64,000 nt of DNA from NCBI RefSeq assembly GCF_009765735.1, contig NZ_LMUW01000207.1, positions 123,212 through 187,211 on the forward strand, given 5' to 3'. The position numbers and the translations under genes are program-made. Positions 1 to 10,567 of this stretch are shown here, one piece after another (position 1 is the first letter of the stretch; each line of letters starts with the position of its first letter). The notes under the pieces were generated by a model. That model worked only from the letters and a program-made list of their open reading frames with translations. It was not told the origin of the DNA and made no database searches. The stretch is from Xenophilus sp. L33. Lineage in GTDB: Bacteria; Pseudomonadota; Gammaproteobacteria; Burkholderiales; Burkholderiaceae_C.

Positions 1-1
1 C

Positions 2-934
2 GCGGTGATCGCCGCCAAGCAGCGCGGCGTCCACGTGCGGGTGATGCTGAACCCGGCGCGCCGGACCGGCGAGAGCGAGAACGAGGCGTCTCGCAAGGCC
101 TTGCTGGACGCCGGCATCGAGGTGCGCGACAGCAATCCGAAGTTCGAGCTGACGCACCAGAAGTCGATGGTGGTCGACCACCAGACCGGCTTCGTCGAGT
201 CGCTCAACTGGGAGCCGAAGGACCTGACAGAGACCCGCGACTATGCGGTCGTCACCACCCACGAGCTCGAAGCACGCGAGATGGTGGCCTGCTTCGATGC
301 CGACTGGGCGCACGAGGACTTCGTGCCGCATCCCGAGTCGCGCTTGATCTGGTGTCCGGACAACGGCCGCCAGCGGGTGGCCGCATTCATCGACGGCGCC
401 CGGCATTCGCTGTGGGTGCAGAACGAGCGCTACCAGGACACCGTGATCATCGAGCGGCTGGTGCGCGCGGCGGTGCGCGGCGTCAAGGTGCACATCCTGA
501 CCAAGCCGCCGCATTCGCTCAAGGCCGAGAAGCTGATCGAGGGCGTGGGGGGCTTGCGCATCCTGCAGGACGTCGGCGCCAAGGTGCACACCATGAAGCA
601 CCTGAAGCTGCACGCCAAGATGATGCTGGCCGACGGCAAGCGCGCGATCGTCGGCTCGATCAACCTGGCGCCCGGCAGCTTCGACGGCCGGCGCGAACTG
701 GCGATCGAGACCGACGACCCGGCCACGGTGCTGCGCCTGGAAGAGACCGCGCAGCGCGACTGGGATTCGTCCCACAAGATCGACCTGAGCGATGCCGGGT
801 TGCTGCTGGACCTGAAGAAGCGCGAGCTGGATCCTTCTCATCTCGTGCTCGACGGCAGCGCGGTGGCAGCCCCGGCGGCCAAGTCCAAGGGAAAGGCGAA
901 AGCCAAGGGCGTGCCCGGATCGAAGTCGGCCTAG
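2..934 (+). CDS. Phospholipase D-like / cardiolipin synthase-type protein, 5' partial
   Basis: The frame is open to the left window edge, so the true start lies outside; the GTG at 5 is only the first in-frame start codon visible. Two HKD motifs of the form HxKx4D are seen, HQKSMVVD near residue 51 and HAKMMLAD near residue 203, counted from the GTG. Each is followed by an Asn/Ser segment (ESLNW, GSINLAPGSF). Two HKD motifs forming one active site define the PLD superfamily, which acts on phosphodiester bonds; cardiolipin synthases and PLD nucleases share the fold. The second motif with SINLAPGSFDGRRE is the better conserved half. The C-terminus ends in a Lys/Ala/Ser-rich tail. The exact substrate is not determinable, and an N-terminal membrane or signal segment would lie upstream. 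Confidence 0.85.
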   Translation, partial: AVIAAKQRGVHVRVMLNPARRTGESENEASRKALLDAGIEVRDSNPKFELTHQKSMVVDHQTGFVESLNWEPKDLTETRDYAVVTTHELEAREMVACFDADWAHEDFVPHPESRLIWCPDNGRQRVAAFIDGARHSLWVQNERYQDTVIIERLVRAAVRGVKVHILTKPPHSLKAEKLIEGVGGLRILQDVGAKVHTMKHLKLHAKMMLADGKRAIVGSINLAPGSFDGRRELAIETDDPATVLRLEETAQRDWDSSHKIDLSDAGLLLDLKKRELDPSHLVLDGSAVAAPAAKSKGKAKAKGVPGSKSA

Positions 935-1395
935 CGGATCCAGGGATCAGGGTAGCAAGCGTGGCCGCACGGTCGTCGCGATCGCTCTGATCAAATTGCC
1001 GTCGTTGAAGCGTTTGGAAGGGCAGGCCGAGGCACCCCGCTGCTTCCCCTCGGCGCGCAGCAGTTCGAGACCTGAGAGCCCGGGCGGCCTGAAGTATCTA
1101 ACGATGCAGCTCGACCCGACACGCGGGACAGCAGCCAGTAGCGTCTCCGCTAAACCGTCGGGTAGCGTTTGCATGGCGGCAGCATTCAACAGGCGCTGGA
1201 TCGCCTGGCGTAGGCTCTGCTCATCTTTCCACTGCATGAACCAGCATCTTTGCGTTCAGACGCTGGCCCCGCCCATGATTCGGTCTCAGTCGTTTTTGAT
1301 GCCAGTGACTGTCACTGGGCGATTGCGATAGCCTGCTTTCGCTCAGCGGGCTCGAATCAGGTCGGAAACCACGCCGTTTTCGTTGACCGTGCAGT
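935..1395. other. Stretch without a confident gene
   Basis: About 460 bases lie between the PLD-like gene and the small lipoprotein. A minus-strand frame at 947-1237 (96 codons) has a plausible composition and faintly resembles the middle part of some LuxR-type regulators, but it has no helix-turn-helix and no recognisable family. I do not call it a gene. It may be the remnant of one. Confidence 0.3.
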
Positions 1396-1503
1396 TCATG
1401 GCCGGTCGTCCGGGCCGATCGTGTTCGGCGGGGCTTGGCTGGCGCAGCCGGCGCAGGCGCAAACCAGGGCGATCAGGCCTGCGCAGCGTTGAAGGTCGAG
1501 CAT
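1396..1503 (-). CDS. Very small lipoprotein (35 aa)
   Basis: A 35-residue reading frame starts with ATG seven bases downstream of an excellent ribosome-binding site (GGAGGAGG on the minus strand near 1508-1515). The N-terminus is Met-Leu-Asp-Leu-Gln-Arg followed by a hydrophobic stretch and ends in a lipobox (ACAGC, Cys at residue 20). It is therefore probably a lipid-anchored periplasmic peptide similar in size to entericidin-like lipoproteins. The stop codon overlaps an ATG in the next frame that continues for 18 codons (MNCTVNENGVVSDLIRAR). The protein may therefore originally have been about 53 residues, with a one-base change now truncating it. No family recognised beyond the lipoprotein signal. 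Confidence 0.55.
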   Translation of the reverse strand: MLDLQRCAGLIALVCACAGCASQAPPNTIGPDDRP

Positions 1504-1540
1504 ATGAACCTCCTCCGATTTCATGACAGCTCCGAGCGCC

Positions 1541-2925
1541 TCAAGGCATGAGCTCGTTGACCAAGGGGCGTTCGAGCGCGTGCGCGGCATACGGCGGGTA
1601 GCGCACGCCGGCATCGACCAGGGTGCTGTGATGCAACACACCGCGAGCGTTGGTGAAGGCCTCGAAGCCCCAATGGCCGTGGTATTTGCCCATGCCCGAA
1701 TTGCCGACCCCGCCGAAGGGCAGTTCGGGGAAGAGCGGATGAATGGCGCAGTCGTTGACCTCCGCATCACCGGAGCGAGTCTGCGACAGGATTTGCTCGA
1801 CGAAATTGGCATCCTCCGCGAAGACGTAGAGGCCGAGCGGACTGGGTCGGCTGTTGACCCATTCGATGACCGCCTGCGCCGAGCCGATCTCCAACACCGG
1901 CAGGATCGGGCCGAACACCTCGTCCTGCATGATCGGCGAATCGACTGCCACGTCGACCAGCACCGTCGGCGCAATGTAGAGCTCGTCTGCATCGGTCTGG
2001 CCACCGGCCGCTAGCGTGCCGCTCGCCAGCAGGGCGGCGAGTCGATCGAAATTCCGGCGATTGATGATGCGGCCGTAGTCGGGACTTAGCTTCGGATCGT
2101 CGCCATAGAACTCGCGAATCGCATCTTGCATGTGACCCACGAACGCGTCCTTGACCTCCGGCCAGACCAGCACGTGGTCGGGCGCAGTGCAGATGTGGCC
2201 CGAGTTCATGAAGCGCCCATAGGCGATGCGACGTGCCGCCACCTTGAGGTTGGCAGACGAATGGACGATGGTCGGGTTCTTGCCGCCGAGCTCCAGCACG
2301 CAAGGCGTCAGGTTCCGGGCCGCGGCCTGGTGCACGATCTTGCCGACCGGCGGGCTGCCGGTGAAGAAGATCATGTCCCACTGCTGCGCCAGCAGCGCGG
2401 TGGTTTCCGGCACACCGCCTTCGGCCACCGCGACCGCCCGCGGGTCGAAGTATTTCGGCACCAGGCGCGCGGCTGCGGCAGCACAGTGGACCGCTATTTC
2501 GGAGGGCTTGAGGACGGCGGTATTGCCGGCCGCCACGCCGCCACCAGCGGGCCGAAGATCAGCATGAAGGGCTCGTTCCAGGCGCCGATGATGAGCGACA
2601 CGCCGAGCGGGTCGCGCTGCACCACGATGTGGCCCGGCTCGAACACCAGCGGCATCGGCTCGCGCACCGGCTTGATCCAGCCATCCATGTGCTTGAGGGC
2701 GTAGTCGGCTTCCTTGACGCAATACGCGACGTCCATCAGGTCGGCGTCGTTGCGATTGCGCCGCAGGTCCTTCCACAACGCATCGCACAGTGCGTCGTGG
2801 TTGTCGGTGAACAAGGCCTTGACGGCTTCGAGCTGGGCACGGCGCCAGGCCACCGGGCGGGTGTGACCGGCGGTGAAGAACTCGCGCTGGCTGGCGACCA
2901 GCCCTGCAAAATCAATGGACGACAT
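1541..2925 (-). pseudogene. NAD(P)-dependent aldehyde dehydrogenase, frameshifted
   Basis: Two overlapping frames together make one complete aldehyde dehydrogenase of about 460 residues, similar to class-3 and coniferyl-aldehyde-type enzymes that oxidise aldehydes to acids. The N-terminal part (start ATG at 2925) runs to ...LIFGPLVAA; the rest continues in another frame with VAAGNTAVLKPSEIA. The break lies at about 2536-2548, where GTGGCGGCGTGGCGGCC looks like GTGGCGGCCGTGGCGGCC with one C lost. The C-terminal part keeps the catalytic Glu (CVLELGGKNP), the catalytic Cys (SGHICTAPDHV) and the cofactor region (EVFGPILPVL), so the gene is otherwise intact. Either it is a recent inactivation or a sequencing error in a GC-rich run. 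The separating distance to the DUF3313 gene is 15 bases, suggesting one operon. Confidence 0.85.
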
Positions 2926-2940
2926 TCGTTGTTTCTCCTT

Positions 2941-3729
2941 TCAAGAGGGCGTGGCGCGCAGTTCCGCGAAGCGCGTGGCGAACAGGGCCGACCACTTGTC
3001 GAAGGCGTCGCGTGCGTAGCTCCAGCTTTCGAAGGAGCTTGCATAGCCATCGACCCAGGCCTGGGCCGCCGTCGTGGCTCCCTTGTTCAGGTCGGCCGCG
3101 TACTTCAGGCCGATCTCGGTATCGGCGCATTCGCCGACCACCGTGCCGCTAGCGCCATCGAGAAACTGCGCCTCCAGCCCGGTCTGCCCCATGTAGGGTG
3201 TCGAGCCGGCCGGCCGGCCGCTGGCGGCGCCCGAACTCATCTCGGCCACGAAGCCGTAAGGCACTGCCGTGCCGGCCAGGCTCTTGAGCGTGTTGGTCGG
3301 CACCAGCGAGGTTAGCGCCAGCCGCACCCGCAACACGCCCGGCCCGGCGACATCGACCACTGGGACCGTGGGCGTAAGGTTCCTCACCAGGTCGGCATGG
3401 AAATAGTCGATCAGCGTCTTCAGGTCGCTAGGGTCGATCGGCGCCGGGTTGCTGGCCGGGGTGATGTAGACCTTGATGCGCTCGATCATGATCTTGTCGT
3501 AGCGCTTCCAGTCGACGCCGGGCTTGCGCCAACACAACAGCCCGCCGCTGGCGCTGTTGGCCTTGAGACGCGCGGGATCGCTGAGGAAGCCGACGCTCGC
3601 AACCTTGTCCTTGCTGTTCTCGGACGCGATGATGCTGCCGCCATTGCCGGGCGCGGCGCACCCTGCAAGCAGGACGGCAACGGCCACGGTGGAGGTCAGG
3701 CAGGCGGGAAAGAGCTTGCGCAAGGTCAT
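2941..3729 (-). CDS. DUF3313-family lipoprotein
   Basis: The protein has 262 residues from the ATG at 3729, chosen because AGGA precedes it and the product then begins directly with a signal peptide; a longer in-frame start exists 14 codons upstream. The N-terminus MTLRKLFPA continues into a hydrophobic stretch ending in the lipobox LLAGC, so it is an outer-membrane or periplasmic lipoprotein. The body has features of DUF3313 proteins, among them a conserved segment with W-K-x-Y-D-K (KRYDKIMIERIKVY) and a terminal WSYARDAFDKWSALFATRF region. The function of DUF3313 is unknown. It lies in a run of minus-strand envelope genes, between the aldehyde dehydrogenase remnant and the Gly/Tyr-rich protein. 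Confidence 0.75.
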   Translation of the reverse strand: MTLRKLFPACLTSTVAVAVLLAGCAAPGNGGSIIASENSKDKVASVGFLSDPARLKANSASGGLLCWRKPGVDWKRYDKIMIERIKVYITPASNPAPIDPSDLKTLIDYFHADLVRNLTPTVPVVDVAGPGVLRVRLALTSLVPTNTLKSLAGTAVPYGFVAEMSSGAASGRPAGSTPYMGQTGLEAQFLDGASGTVVGECADTEIGLKYAADLNKGATTAAQAWVDGYASSFESWSYARDAFDKWSALFATRFAELRATPS

Positions 3730-3767
3730 GTCGGGTCCTGGAAGGGAAAAAGATTGGAGCGTGATGA

Positions 3768-4397
3768 TCAATACGGCGCCGGTACCACGGTGTAGTAGAC
3801 GCCGTTGGCGCCGTAGTACGGCCGGAACCAGTTGCTGCCGACCTGGTAGTAGTTGACGCCCGACTGGTTCACCACCACCGCGCCGGCCGGGATCGAGGCG
3901 TAGTTGACACCCATGTCGTAGCGGGCGATGGCCGCGCCGGCCGCCAGGCCGACCACCGCGCCGGCCGCCACCGCGCCGGCGCAGTCGTAGCAGCCGCCGT
4001 GGTAGTAGGGCACCACCCCCGCTGGGTGGTACGGCGCATAGCCGCCATAGCCGTAGGCCGGCGGATGGTAGGCGCTGTAGCCGCCCGGCGTGGTGTGCAC
4101 CGCGCCGTAGCCGGCGACCCCGGTGGTGTGGCCGCCGTACATGTTGGTATGGCTGTACCCGCCGAAGGCATTGGCCGAGGTCGAGCCGCCCCAGCGGTTG
4201 TCGTGGGTGGCGGTTCCGTAGCCGCCGTAGGAGTGGCCGCCGAAGCGGTTGGCGCTGGCCCAGGCGGCGGCCGGCGCGTGGTAGCCGGCCGCGACCAGCA
4301 GGGCGACCAGGATCGGCAGCGCCGCCAGCAGGCCGCGGCGGGTGGTGCGGATGGTGCGGATGTGATCGCGCGAGGCCGTCGTCGAAGAGGTGTTCAT
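3768..4397 (-). CDS. Gly/Tyr/His-rich secreted protein next to DUF2092 gene
   Basis: The 209-residue product starts with a long N-region (HIRTIRTTRRG) and one hydrophobic segment (LLAALPILVALLVAAGYHAP) that could be an uncleaved anchor or a signal peptide. Residues about 45-140 are a low-complexity repeat of Gly, Tyr, His and Asn (SYGGYGTATHDN, YSHTNMYGGHTTG). A short Ala/Gly hydrophobic segment (AGAVAAGAVVGLAAGAAIA) follows. The C-terminus is a DUF6515-like tail with SIPAGAVVVNQSGVNYYQVG and YGANGVYYTVVPAPY. Proteins of this build are commonly encoded beside DUF2092 genes, as here, 11 bases downstream. An envelope role is likely; the precise function is unknown. Confidence 0.7.
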   Translation of the reverse strand: MNTSSTTASRDHIRTIRTTRRGLLAALPILVALLVAAGYHAPAAAWASANRFGGHSYGGYGTATHDNRWGGSTSANAFGGYSHTNMYGGHTTGVAGYGAVHTTPGGYSAYHPPAYGYGGYAPYHPAGVVPYYHGGCYDCAGAVAAGAVVGLAAGAAIARYDMGVNYASIPAGAVVVNQSGVNYYQVGSNWFRPYYGANGVYYTVVPAPY

Positions 4398-4408
4398 GGT
4401 GATCGGCC

Positions 4409-5281
4409 TCACTGTGCCTTGGCCTTGACGGCCTTCTTCTTCGCCGCGCCCGGCGGCTGCGGCACCGCGAAGTCGATCTTCCTGGCGTTGGCGGCGTTCA
4501 TCGCGGCGAAGGCATCGGCGGCCACCACCGGGTCGAGCTTCCAGTTGCTGAACTGCACGTCGTGGCGCAGCAGCAGCGGGTCGCCCTTGAAGACCGCGCG
4601 CATGCGCCGCGGCAGCTTGTCGTCCGCACCGATCCAGATCTGCATGAACATGCTGTCGCTGACCACCGCGATCATGTCGGTGGTGGTGCCGCCGACCACC
4701 TTCGACTGGCCGATGTAGAAGGCCTTGGTCAGGCCCTCGGCGATGTTGTTGAAGGGGTCGGCACCGACGATGTCGGCGAAGGGGAAGTAGATCGCGGCCC
4801 TGTCGAAAGCCGCCTTGAGCATCAGGTCGATGGTTGGCGGCGCATCGGTGACGGCCACCAGGTTCTCGGCCGGTGCGAAGGCGGTGATGGTCTTGCCGTC
4901 GTACGAATACTCGGCGGCCGGGCCGTCGCCCAAGGTGATCACGCGCAGTTTGTCGGGGCGCTGCAGCAGCACGTCCGAGGTGGTGGAGTAGACCAGCGCC
5001 GGCCCGACGCTGCTCGGGCTCTCGTAGGAGACGACAGCGGTGAAGGACATCGAGCTGGCGCCGATGAGCGCGCTGCTCATCGCATGCAGCAGGTCCAGTG
5101 CCTTGGGCTCGAGCTGGGGTTCGGCGGCGACCGCCGCCTTGTGGGCCGCAAGGCCTTTGCGCTCCCCGGGTTGCTGGCCATGCGCGCCAAGGCTTATCAA
5201 AAGGCTCAGCCCCAGCGCGAGGCAATTGACGCAAGTTCGGTTTGGATTCACGGTTCGTCCTGTTCCTTCAAAGATGTTCAT
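4409..5281 (-). CDS. DUF2092 domain-containing periplasmic protein
   Basis: The product has 290 residues, with a hydrophobic signal region around residues 15-35 (CLALGLSLLISLGAHG). The mature part has the DUF2092 pattern: an early helix with LDLLHAMSSALIGASSMSF, a beta-rich middle (YDGKTITAFAPAENLVAV, then PTIDLMLKAAFD) and FNNIAEGLTKAFYIGQSKVVGG. This is the LolA/LolB-like fold family that binds lipids or lipoproteins, known from the family rather than shown here. The C-terminus ends in a Lys/Ala-rich tail. It overlaps nothing and precedes the Gly/Tyr-rich gene in the same direction. An alternative GTG start ten codons further in would place the signal peptide closer to the N-terminus. Confidence 0.75.
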   Translation of the reverse strand: MNIFEGTGRTVNPNRTCVNCLALGLSLLISLGAHGQQPGERKGLAAHKAAVAAEPQLEPKALDLLHAMSSALIGASSMSFTAVVSYESPSSVGPALVYSTTSDVLLQRPDKLRVITLGDGPAAEYSYDGKTITAFAPAENLVAVTDAPPTIDLMLKAAFDRAAIYFPFADIVGADPFNNIAEGLTKAFYIGQSKVVGGTTTDMIAVVSDSMFMQIWIGADDKLPRRMRAVFKGDPLLLRHDVQFSNWKLDPVVAADAFAAMNAANARKIDFAVPQPPGAAKKKAVKAKAQ

Positions 5282-5296
5282 GCGGTCTGGTTCGAT

Positions 5297-5665
5297 TCAC
5301 TTCGGCTCCGGGCAGGCGCGACGCACGGCTGCACGCAGTTGCCTGACACTGACCGGTCGCTCCAGGAAATCGGTGGCTTCGATTCGGGCAATCTCCACGG
5401 CTTCGCGAAACGCCGAATGCGTCCCGAGAACCAAGACCGGGATGGTCGAGCCCCTCGCCCTCAGTTCACGCACCAGTTGCAAGGTCGCCTCCGCATCCGA
5501 ATCTGTCGAGACGATCAGGCAAGCGCAAAGACTGGTCGGCAAGTTCGCGAACAATTCGGCTGCCCCGGCAAGAAACTCGATCGACTCCACACTTCCCGCC
5601 AGCGCCGACCTGATCCAGTCCCGATCTTCTGATCCAAAATCGAAAACGTAGACGGCAGCTGGCAT
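5297..5665 (-). CDS. Receiver-like protein lacking the phosphorylation Asp (pseudo-receiver)
   Basis: Starting at the ATG at 5665, the 122-residue product has the length and strand/helix order of a single response-regulator receiver domain, closest in pattern to the FixJ group. Aligned with the normal receiver encoded at 10564, the phospho-acceptor position, Asp in GCLVLDVRM, is Ser here (ACLIVSTDS, Ser53). The conserved Lys before Pro near the C-terminus is Arg (DFLERPVS), and the N-terminal acidic pair is reduced to one Asp (VYVFDFGSEDRD). Classical phosphotransfer is therefore unlikely. No output domain is attached. It is transcribed 15 bases from the DUF2092 gene in the same direction and divergently from the arylsulfatase. 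A longer upstream start is possible but adds unrelated residues. Confidence 0.65.
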   Translation of the reverse strand: MPAAVYVFDFGSEDRDWIRSALAGSVESIEFLAGAAELFANLPTSLCACLIVSTDSDAEATLQLVRELRARGSTIPVLVLGTHSAFREAVEIARIEATDFLERPVSVRQLRAAVRRACPEPK

Positions 5666-6007
5666 GGTTTTTTGATTGGGCGGACGGTGACCGATAAGCA
5701 ATCCCGACTGGACAACAGGCGATGAAAACTGCTGAGGAGCTGGTTTGTCGACATCGATGGTGAACCTCAATCAGCCTCAGGTCTATCTGTGCGGGCACGC
5801 ACTCCACGTACGTGGTCATCCGTGCTCGCTCGTATGGCCGTCGTTTGGGCTGCGCCCTACCATCCGGTTCACAACACGCTGGAGCAGATGAGGGTTTGCT
5901 GATAAAAGGTATCAACTCGCGATCAGGTTCCAATGCGCGCGCGACGATGAGCTTCCAGGATCTCCTCGAGGTGGCCTGGCACCTCGCCAACATCGAGGAA
6001 AGCGAAC
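5666..6007. other. Intergenic region between divergent genes
   Basis: This 342-base region separates the minus-strand pseudo-receiver from the plus-strand arylsulfatase and should hold both promoters. A GAGGAAAGCGAAC stretch near 5995-6007 provides the ribosome-binding site for the sulfatase. I see no clear palindromic operator. Confidence 0.5.
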
Positions 6008-7492
<1,485 letters not shown>

Positions 7493-7526
7493 GAGCGGCA
7501 ACGCGCGGCACCCGGCGACCGGTCCG

Positions 7527-8741
7527 TTGGGGGGGGAGGTCAGCGCGTTTTACGAACGCCATCCCTACCCACCTCCGGTCGCGGATCTGGAGCCGTACCG
7601 TCAATCGTGGACCGATGCTCGGCGGCGTGCCGATGCGCATCTCTTCTGGCCGCACGAGCCCTATCGGGACGATCGAACCATCCTGGTGGCCGGATGTGGC
7701 ACTTCGCAGGCGGCCAGGCACGCACTGCGGTGGCCTCGAGCGCAGGTCGTGGGAATCGATGTCAGCGCGTCGAGCATCCGGAGCACCGAGCGTCTGAAGC
7801 GTAAGCACGGCCTGGACAACCTGGAGCTGCTCCAGCTTCCGGTGGAGCGCGCGGCCGAGCTTGGCCGCAGCTTCGAGCAGATCATCTGCACCGGAGTCCT
7901 TCATCACCTGCCCGATCCGGACGCGGGCCTGAAGGCCCTGCGCGACGTGCTGTTGCCGGCGGGCGCTCTTCATCTCATGGTCTATGCGCCTTACGGCCGC
8001 GCCGGGGTGTACCTGCTGCAGGATTACTGCCGCCGGCTCGGCATCGGCGCAACGACGCCTGAGATCCAGGCGCTGGCCCGGACCCTCCAGGCCATCCCGC
8101 CGGACCATCCGCTGATGCCACTGCTGCACAACGCTCCGGACTTCGGCGACGAGGCCGCGATTGCCGATGCGCTTCTGCATCCGTGCGACCGAGCGTACTC
8201 GGTTCCCCAACTGCTGCGGTTCATCGAGGACTGTGGCTTCGCATTCGGACGCTGGATTGGGCAGGCCGAGTACCTGCCGCAGTGCGGCGTGCTGGCGTCC
8301 GTGCCCCACCACCCACTGCTTGCCCGCCTCCCGCCGCCGGAGCAATACGCTGCTGTGGAACTCTTTCGGGGGTCGATGATCCGCCACAGCGCGGTGCTGT
8401 ACCCGAACGATCGACCGCCCCGCGCCCCGATCGATTTCGAGGGTGGCCCATGGCTCGACTACGTGCCGATCCGCCTGCCGGACACGCTCACGGTCACCGA
8501 ACGGTTGCCGCCGGGCGCGGCCGCGGTGCTGATCAACCGCAAGAGCATCTACACCGACCTGTACTTGCCAGTGAATGCGCAACAGAAGCGATGGGTCGAT
8601 GCGATCGATGGCCGCAAGACAATCGCCGAGATCGAAAGCGACTCGACGCTACAGGCCGCCGCCCGCGTCCTGTTCGAAGGCTTGTGGTGGTACGACCAAG
8701 TGGTGTTCGACACTTCGGAGGCAACTGGGACGGCATCATGA
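7527..8741 (+). CDS. Class I SAM-dependent methyltransferase with C-terminal extension
   Basis: The 404-residue product carries motif I VAGCGTSQAARHAL (residues about 54-67), the acidic end of strand 2 (VVGIDVSASSI) and the motif ICTGVLHHLPDPDAGLKALR, all typical of class I methyltransferases of the SAM-binding Rossmann type. After the catalytic domain there is an extension of about 150 residues ending in a segment with IDGRKTIAEI and LWWYDQVVF. This segment is reminiscent of PqqD-like or small winged-helix modules. The TTG start at 7527 lies in the first open stretch, and no ATG is nearby, so the start is uncertain. The stop overlaps the ATG of the sensor kinase as ATGA, implying translational coupling. 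The substrate is unknown. Confidence 0.8.
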   Translation: MGGEVSAFYERHPYPPPVADLEPYRQSWTDARRRADAHLFWPHEPYRDDRTILVAGCGTSQAARHALRWPRAQVVGIDVSASSIRSTERLKRKHGLDNLELLQLPVERAAELGRSFEQIICTGVLHHLPDPDAGLKALRDVLLPAGALHLMVYAPYGRAGVYLLQDYCRRLGIGATTPEIQALARTLQAIPPDHPLMPLLHNAPDFGDEAAIADALLHPCDRAYSVPQLLRFIEDCGFAFGRWIGQAEYLPQCGVLASVPHHPLLARLPPPEQYAAVELFRGSMIRHSAVLYPNDRPPRAPIDFEGGPWLDYVPIRLPDTLTVTERLPPGAAAVLINRKSIYTDLYLPVNAQQKRWVDAIDGRKTIAEIESDSTLQAAARVLFEGLWWYDQVVFDTSEATGTAS

Positions 8742-10567
8742 ATTCGATCCTGACCTATGACCCGGTGCGTTTCGAGCGCCTGATGTCGGAGTTGTCGTCG
8801 AACTTCATCGCACTGCCGGCACAGGACATCGATGGGGCGATCGACGACAGCCTGGCGCGCATCGTCCGGACGCTCAACATCGATCGTTCGACGCTGAGTC
8901 GGGTATTTCCGCTCACCGGCATCACCGAGGTGACGCACTCCTTCGCGCTGGACAGCTTCGATCCCGTGCCCAACCAGTTGCCGGCGCGGCTGGTGGCACC
9001 CTGGACACTGGCCCGGGCGCTCAGCAACCAGGCAGTGGTGTTCGAGCGCCTGGATGACCTTCCGCCGGAAGCTGAGATCGACAAGCAGACCTTTCGCAGC
9101 ATCGGCCTGAAGTCGCACGTCACCATGCCGATCGTCGTGGCCGGCCAACTGCACGGCGGCCTCAGCTTCGGCTGCATCCGCGAGGAGCGCGCCTGGCCGA
9201 ATGACCTGCTCGGTCGCATGCGGCTGCTGGCGGATGTCTTCGGCGCCGCGCTGGCGCGCAAGCGGGCCCAGGAAGAGCTCGACAACGCCATTGGCTTCGA
9301 ACGACTGGCCAGTGCCATCCTGGCTTCGCTGGTGCTTGCGCTGCCCGGCCAGGAAGACCGAGCAATCGCCTTGGGGTTGCGCGACATCGGCTGCTTCATG
9401 GCGGCCGACCAGGTCACGCTTTGGCGCGGCGCCGGCGAAGGCCGCTTTGGCTGGGCCCAGCATTGGATGGCGGACGATCTACCGGGACCGGCGGCCAGCA
9501 CTCGCAGCAGCAGCGAGCTGCCCTGGATCAGTGCCCGTATTGCCGCCGGCGTGGTGGTGAGGTTGGCGCGACTCGCCGAGTTGCCAGCGCAGGCCGCACT
9601 CGACCTGGCCGCGCTGCGGGCGATCGGCGTGCGCTCGCTGCTGGTGGTGCCGATCTCGGTGTCCGGCAGCATCTCCGGCGCACTGTCGATCGCCAGCCTG
9701 CGTCAGGAAAACGAATGGCCCGACGCGCTGACGCCGGGCGTGAGCCTGCTGGCCGAGGTCTTCGGCAGTGTGCATGCGCGCGAGGCAGCCGAGCGCCGCA
9801 AGCAAGCGGCCGAGGTCGAGGCCGCCCATTGGCGCGAACGCCTGGCTCACCTGGTGCGGGTTCACACCGCGGGCGAGATGTCGGTGGCGCTGGCCCACGA
9901 GATCACTCAGCCGCTCGGTGCGATCGAGAACTACGCGATAGCGGCGAGGCGCCGCGCCAGCGAGCCCGTCCCAGACATGGCGCATGTGATCGACCTACTC
10001 GACAAGGTGATTGGCCAGGCCACCCGCGCCGGTGATGTCGTGCAGCGCATGCGCAGCATGACGCAGCGCCACACGCTCGAACCCAAGGCGATCGACATTC
10101 GGCGGGCCGTCGAGGAATGCGTCGGCATGGTCAGTATGGATTGCGACCTGCGCGGCATCCGCATCGTGCTCGCGCCGACCGGCCGGCTTCCCGTGGTGAT
10201 GGTCGACGACATCTACCTGCAGCAGGTGCTCCTCAACCTGCTTCGCAACGCGATGGAAGCAATTGAGCTGCTGGGCGCCGACGACCGGCGGCAGATCGCG
10301 ATCACGATCGGCTACGAGGCGGACGAACTCGAGGTCCAGGTGGCGGACAGCGGCGCCGGCATCGCCGACGGCGACCTGGAGCGGGTCTTCGAATCGTTCT
10401 ACTCCACAAAGTCGAGCGGGCTCGGCGTCGGGCTTGCGATCTGCCGCAAACTGATCGAGGCCCACGGTGGGTTGTTGTGGGCCAGTCATCGTCCCGGCGG
10501 CGGAGCGCTGTTCCGCTTCACGTTGCCGGTCGCGACGCCAGGGTCCGACCATCCCCTGGACCCATGA
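8738..10567 (+). CDS. GAF-domain sensor histidine kinase
   Basis: The 609-residue kinase has no obvious transmembrane segment, so it is probably a soluble sensor. Two GAF-like domains are seen at about residues 15-180 (FRSIGLKSHVTMPIVVAGQL) and 190-345 (LRAIGVRSLLVVPISVSG). A dimerisation and phospho-acceptor helix follows with LAHEITQPLGAIENYA; His387 is the expected phosphorylation site. The ATP-binding domain shows the N box (NLLRNAMEAIE), G1 box (DSGAGIADG) and G2 box (SGLGVGLAICRKLIEAHGG). It begins with ATGA overlapping the methyltransferase stop and ends overlapping the regulator start. It most likely phosphorylates the adjacent regulator. Such GAF kinases sense small ligands or redox state; the signal here is unknown. 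Confidence 0.9.
   Translation: MNSILTYDPVRFERLMSELSSNFIALPAQDIDGAIDDSLARIVRTLNIDRSTLSRVFPLTGITEVTHSFALDSFDPVPNQLPARLVAPWTLARALSNQAVVFERLDDLPPEAEIDKQTFRSIGLKSHVTMPIVVAGQLHGGLSFGCIREERAWPNDLLGRMRLLADVFGAALARKRAQEELDNAIGFERLASAILASLVLALPGQEDRAIALGLRDIGCFMAADQVTLWRGAGEGRFGWAQHWMADDLPGPAASTRSSSELPWISARIAAGVVVRLARLAELPAQAALDLAALRAIGVRSLLVVPISVSGSISGALSIASLRQENEWPDALTPGVSLLAEVFGSVHAREAAERRKQAAEVEAAHWRERLAHLVRVHTAGEMSVALAHEITQPLGAIENYAIAARRRASEPVPDMAHVIDLLDKVIGQATRAGDVVQRMRSMTQRHTLEPKAIDIRRAVEECVGMVSMDCDLRGIRIVLAPTGRLPVVMVDDIYLQQVLLNLLRNAMEAIELLGADDRRQIAITIGYEADELEVQVADSGAGIADGDLERVFESFYSTKSSGLGVGLAICRKLIEAHGGLLWASHRPGGGALFRFTLPVATPGSDHPLDP

Noticed and set aside
947..1237. 96-codon minus-strand frame as a LuxR-type gene
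   Set aside because: Only vague resemblance, no helix-turn-helix, no ribosome-binding site strong enough to decide.
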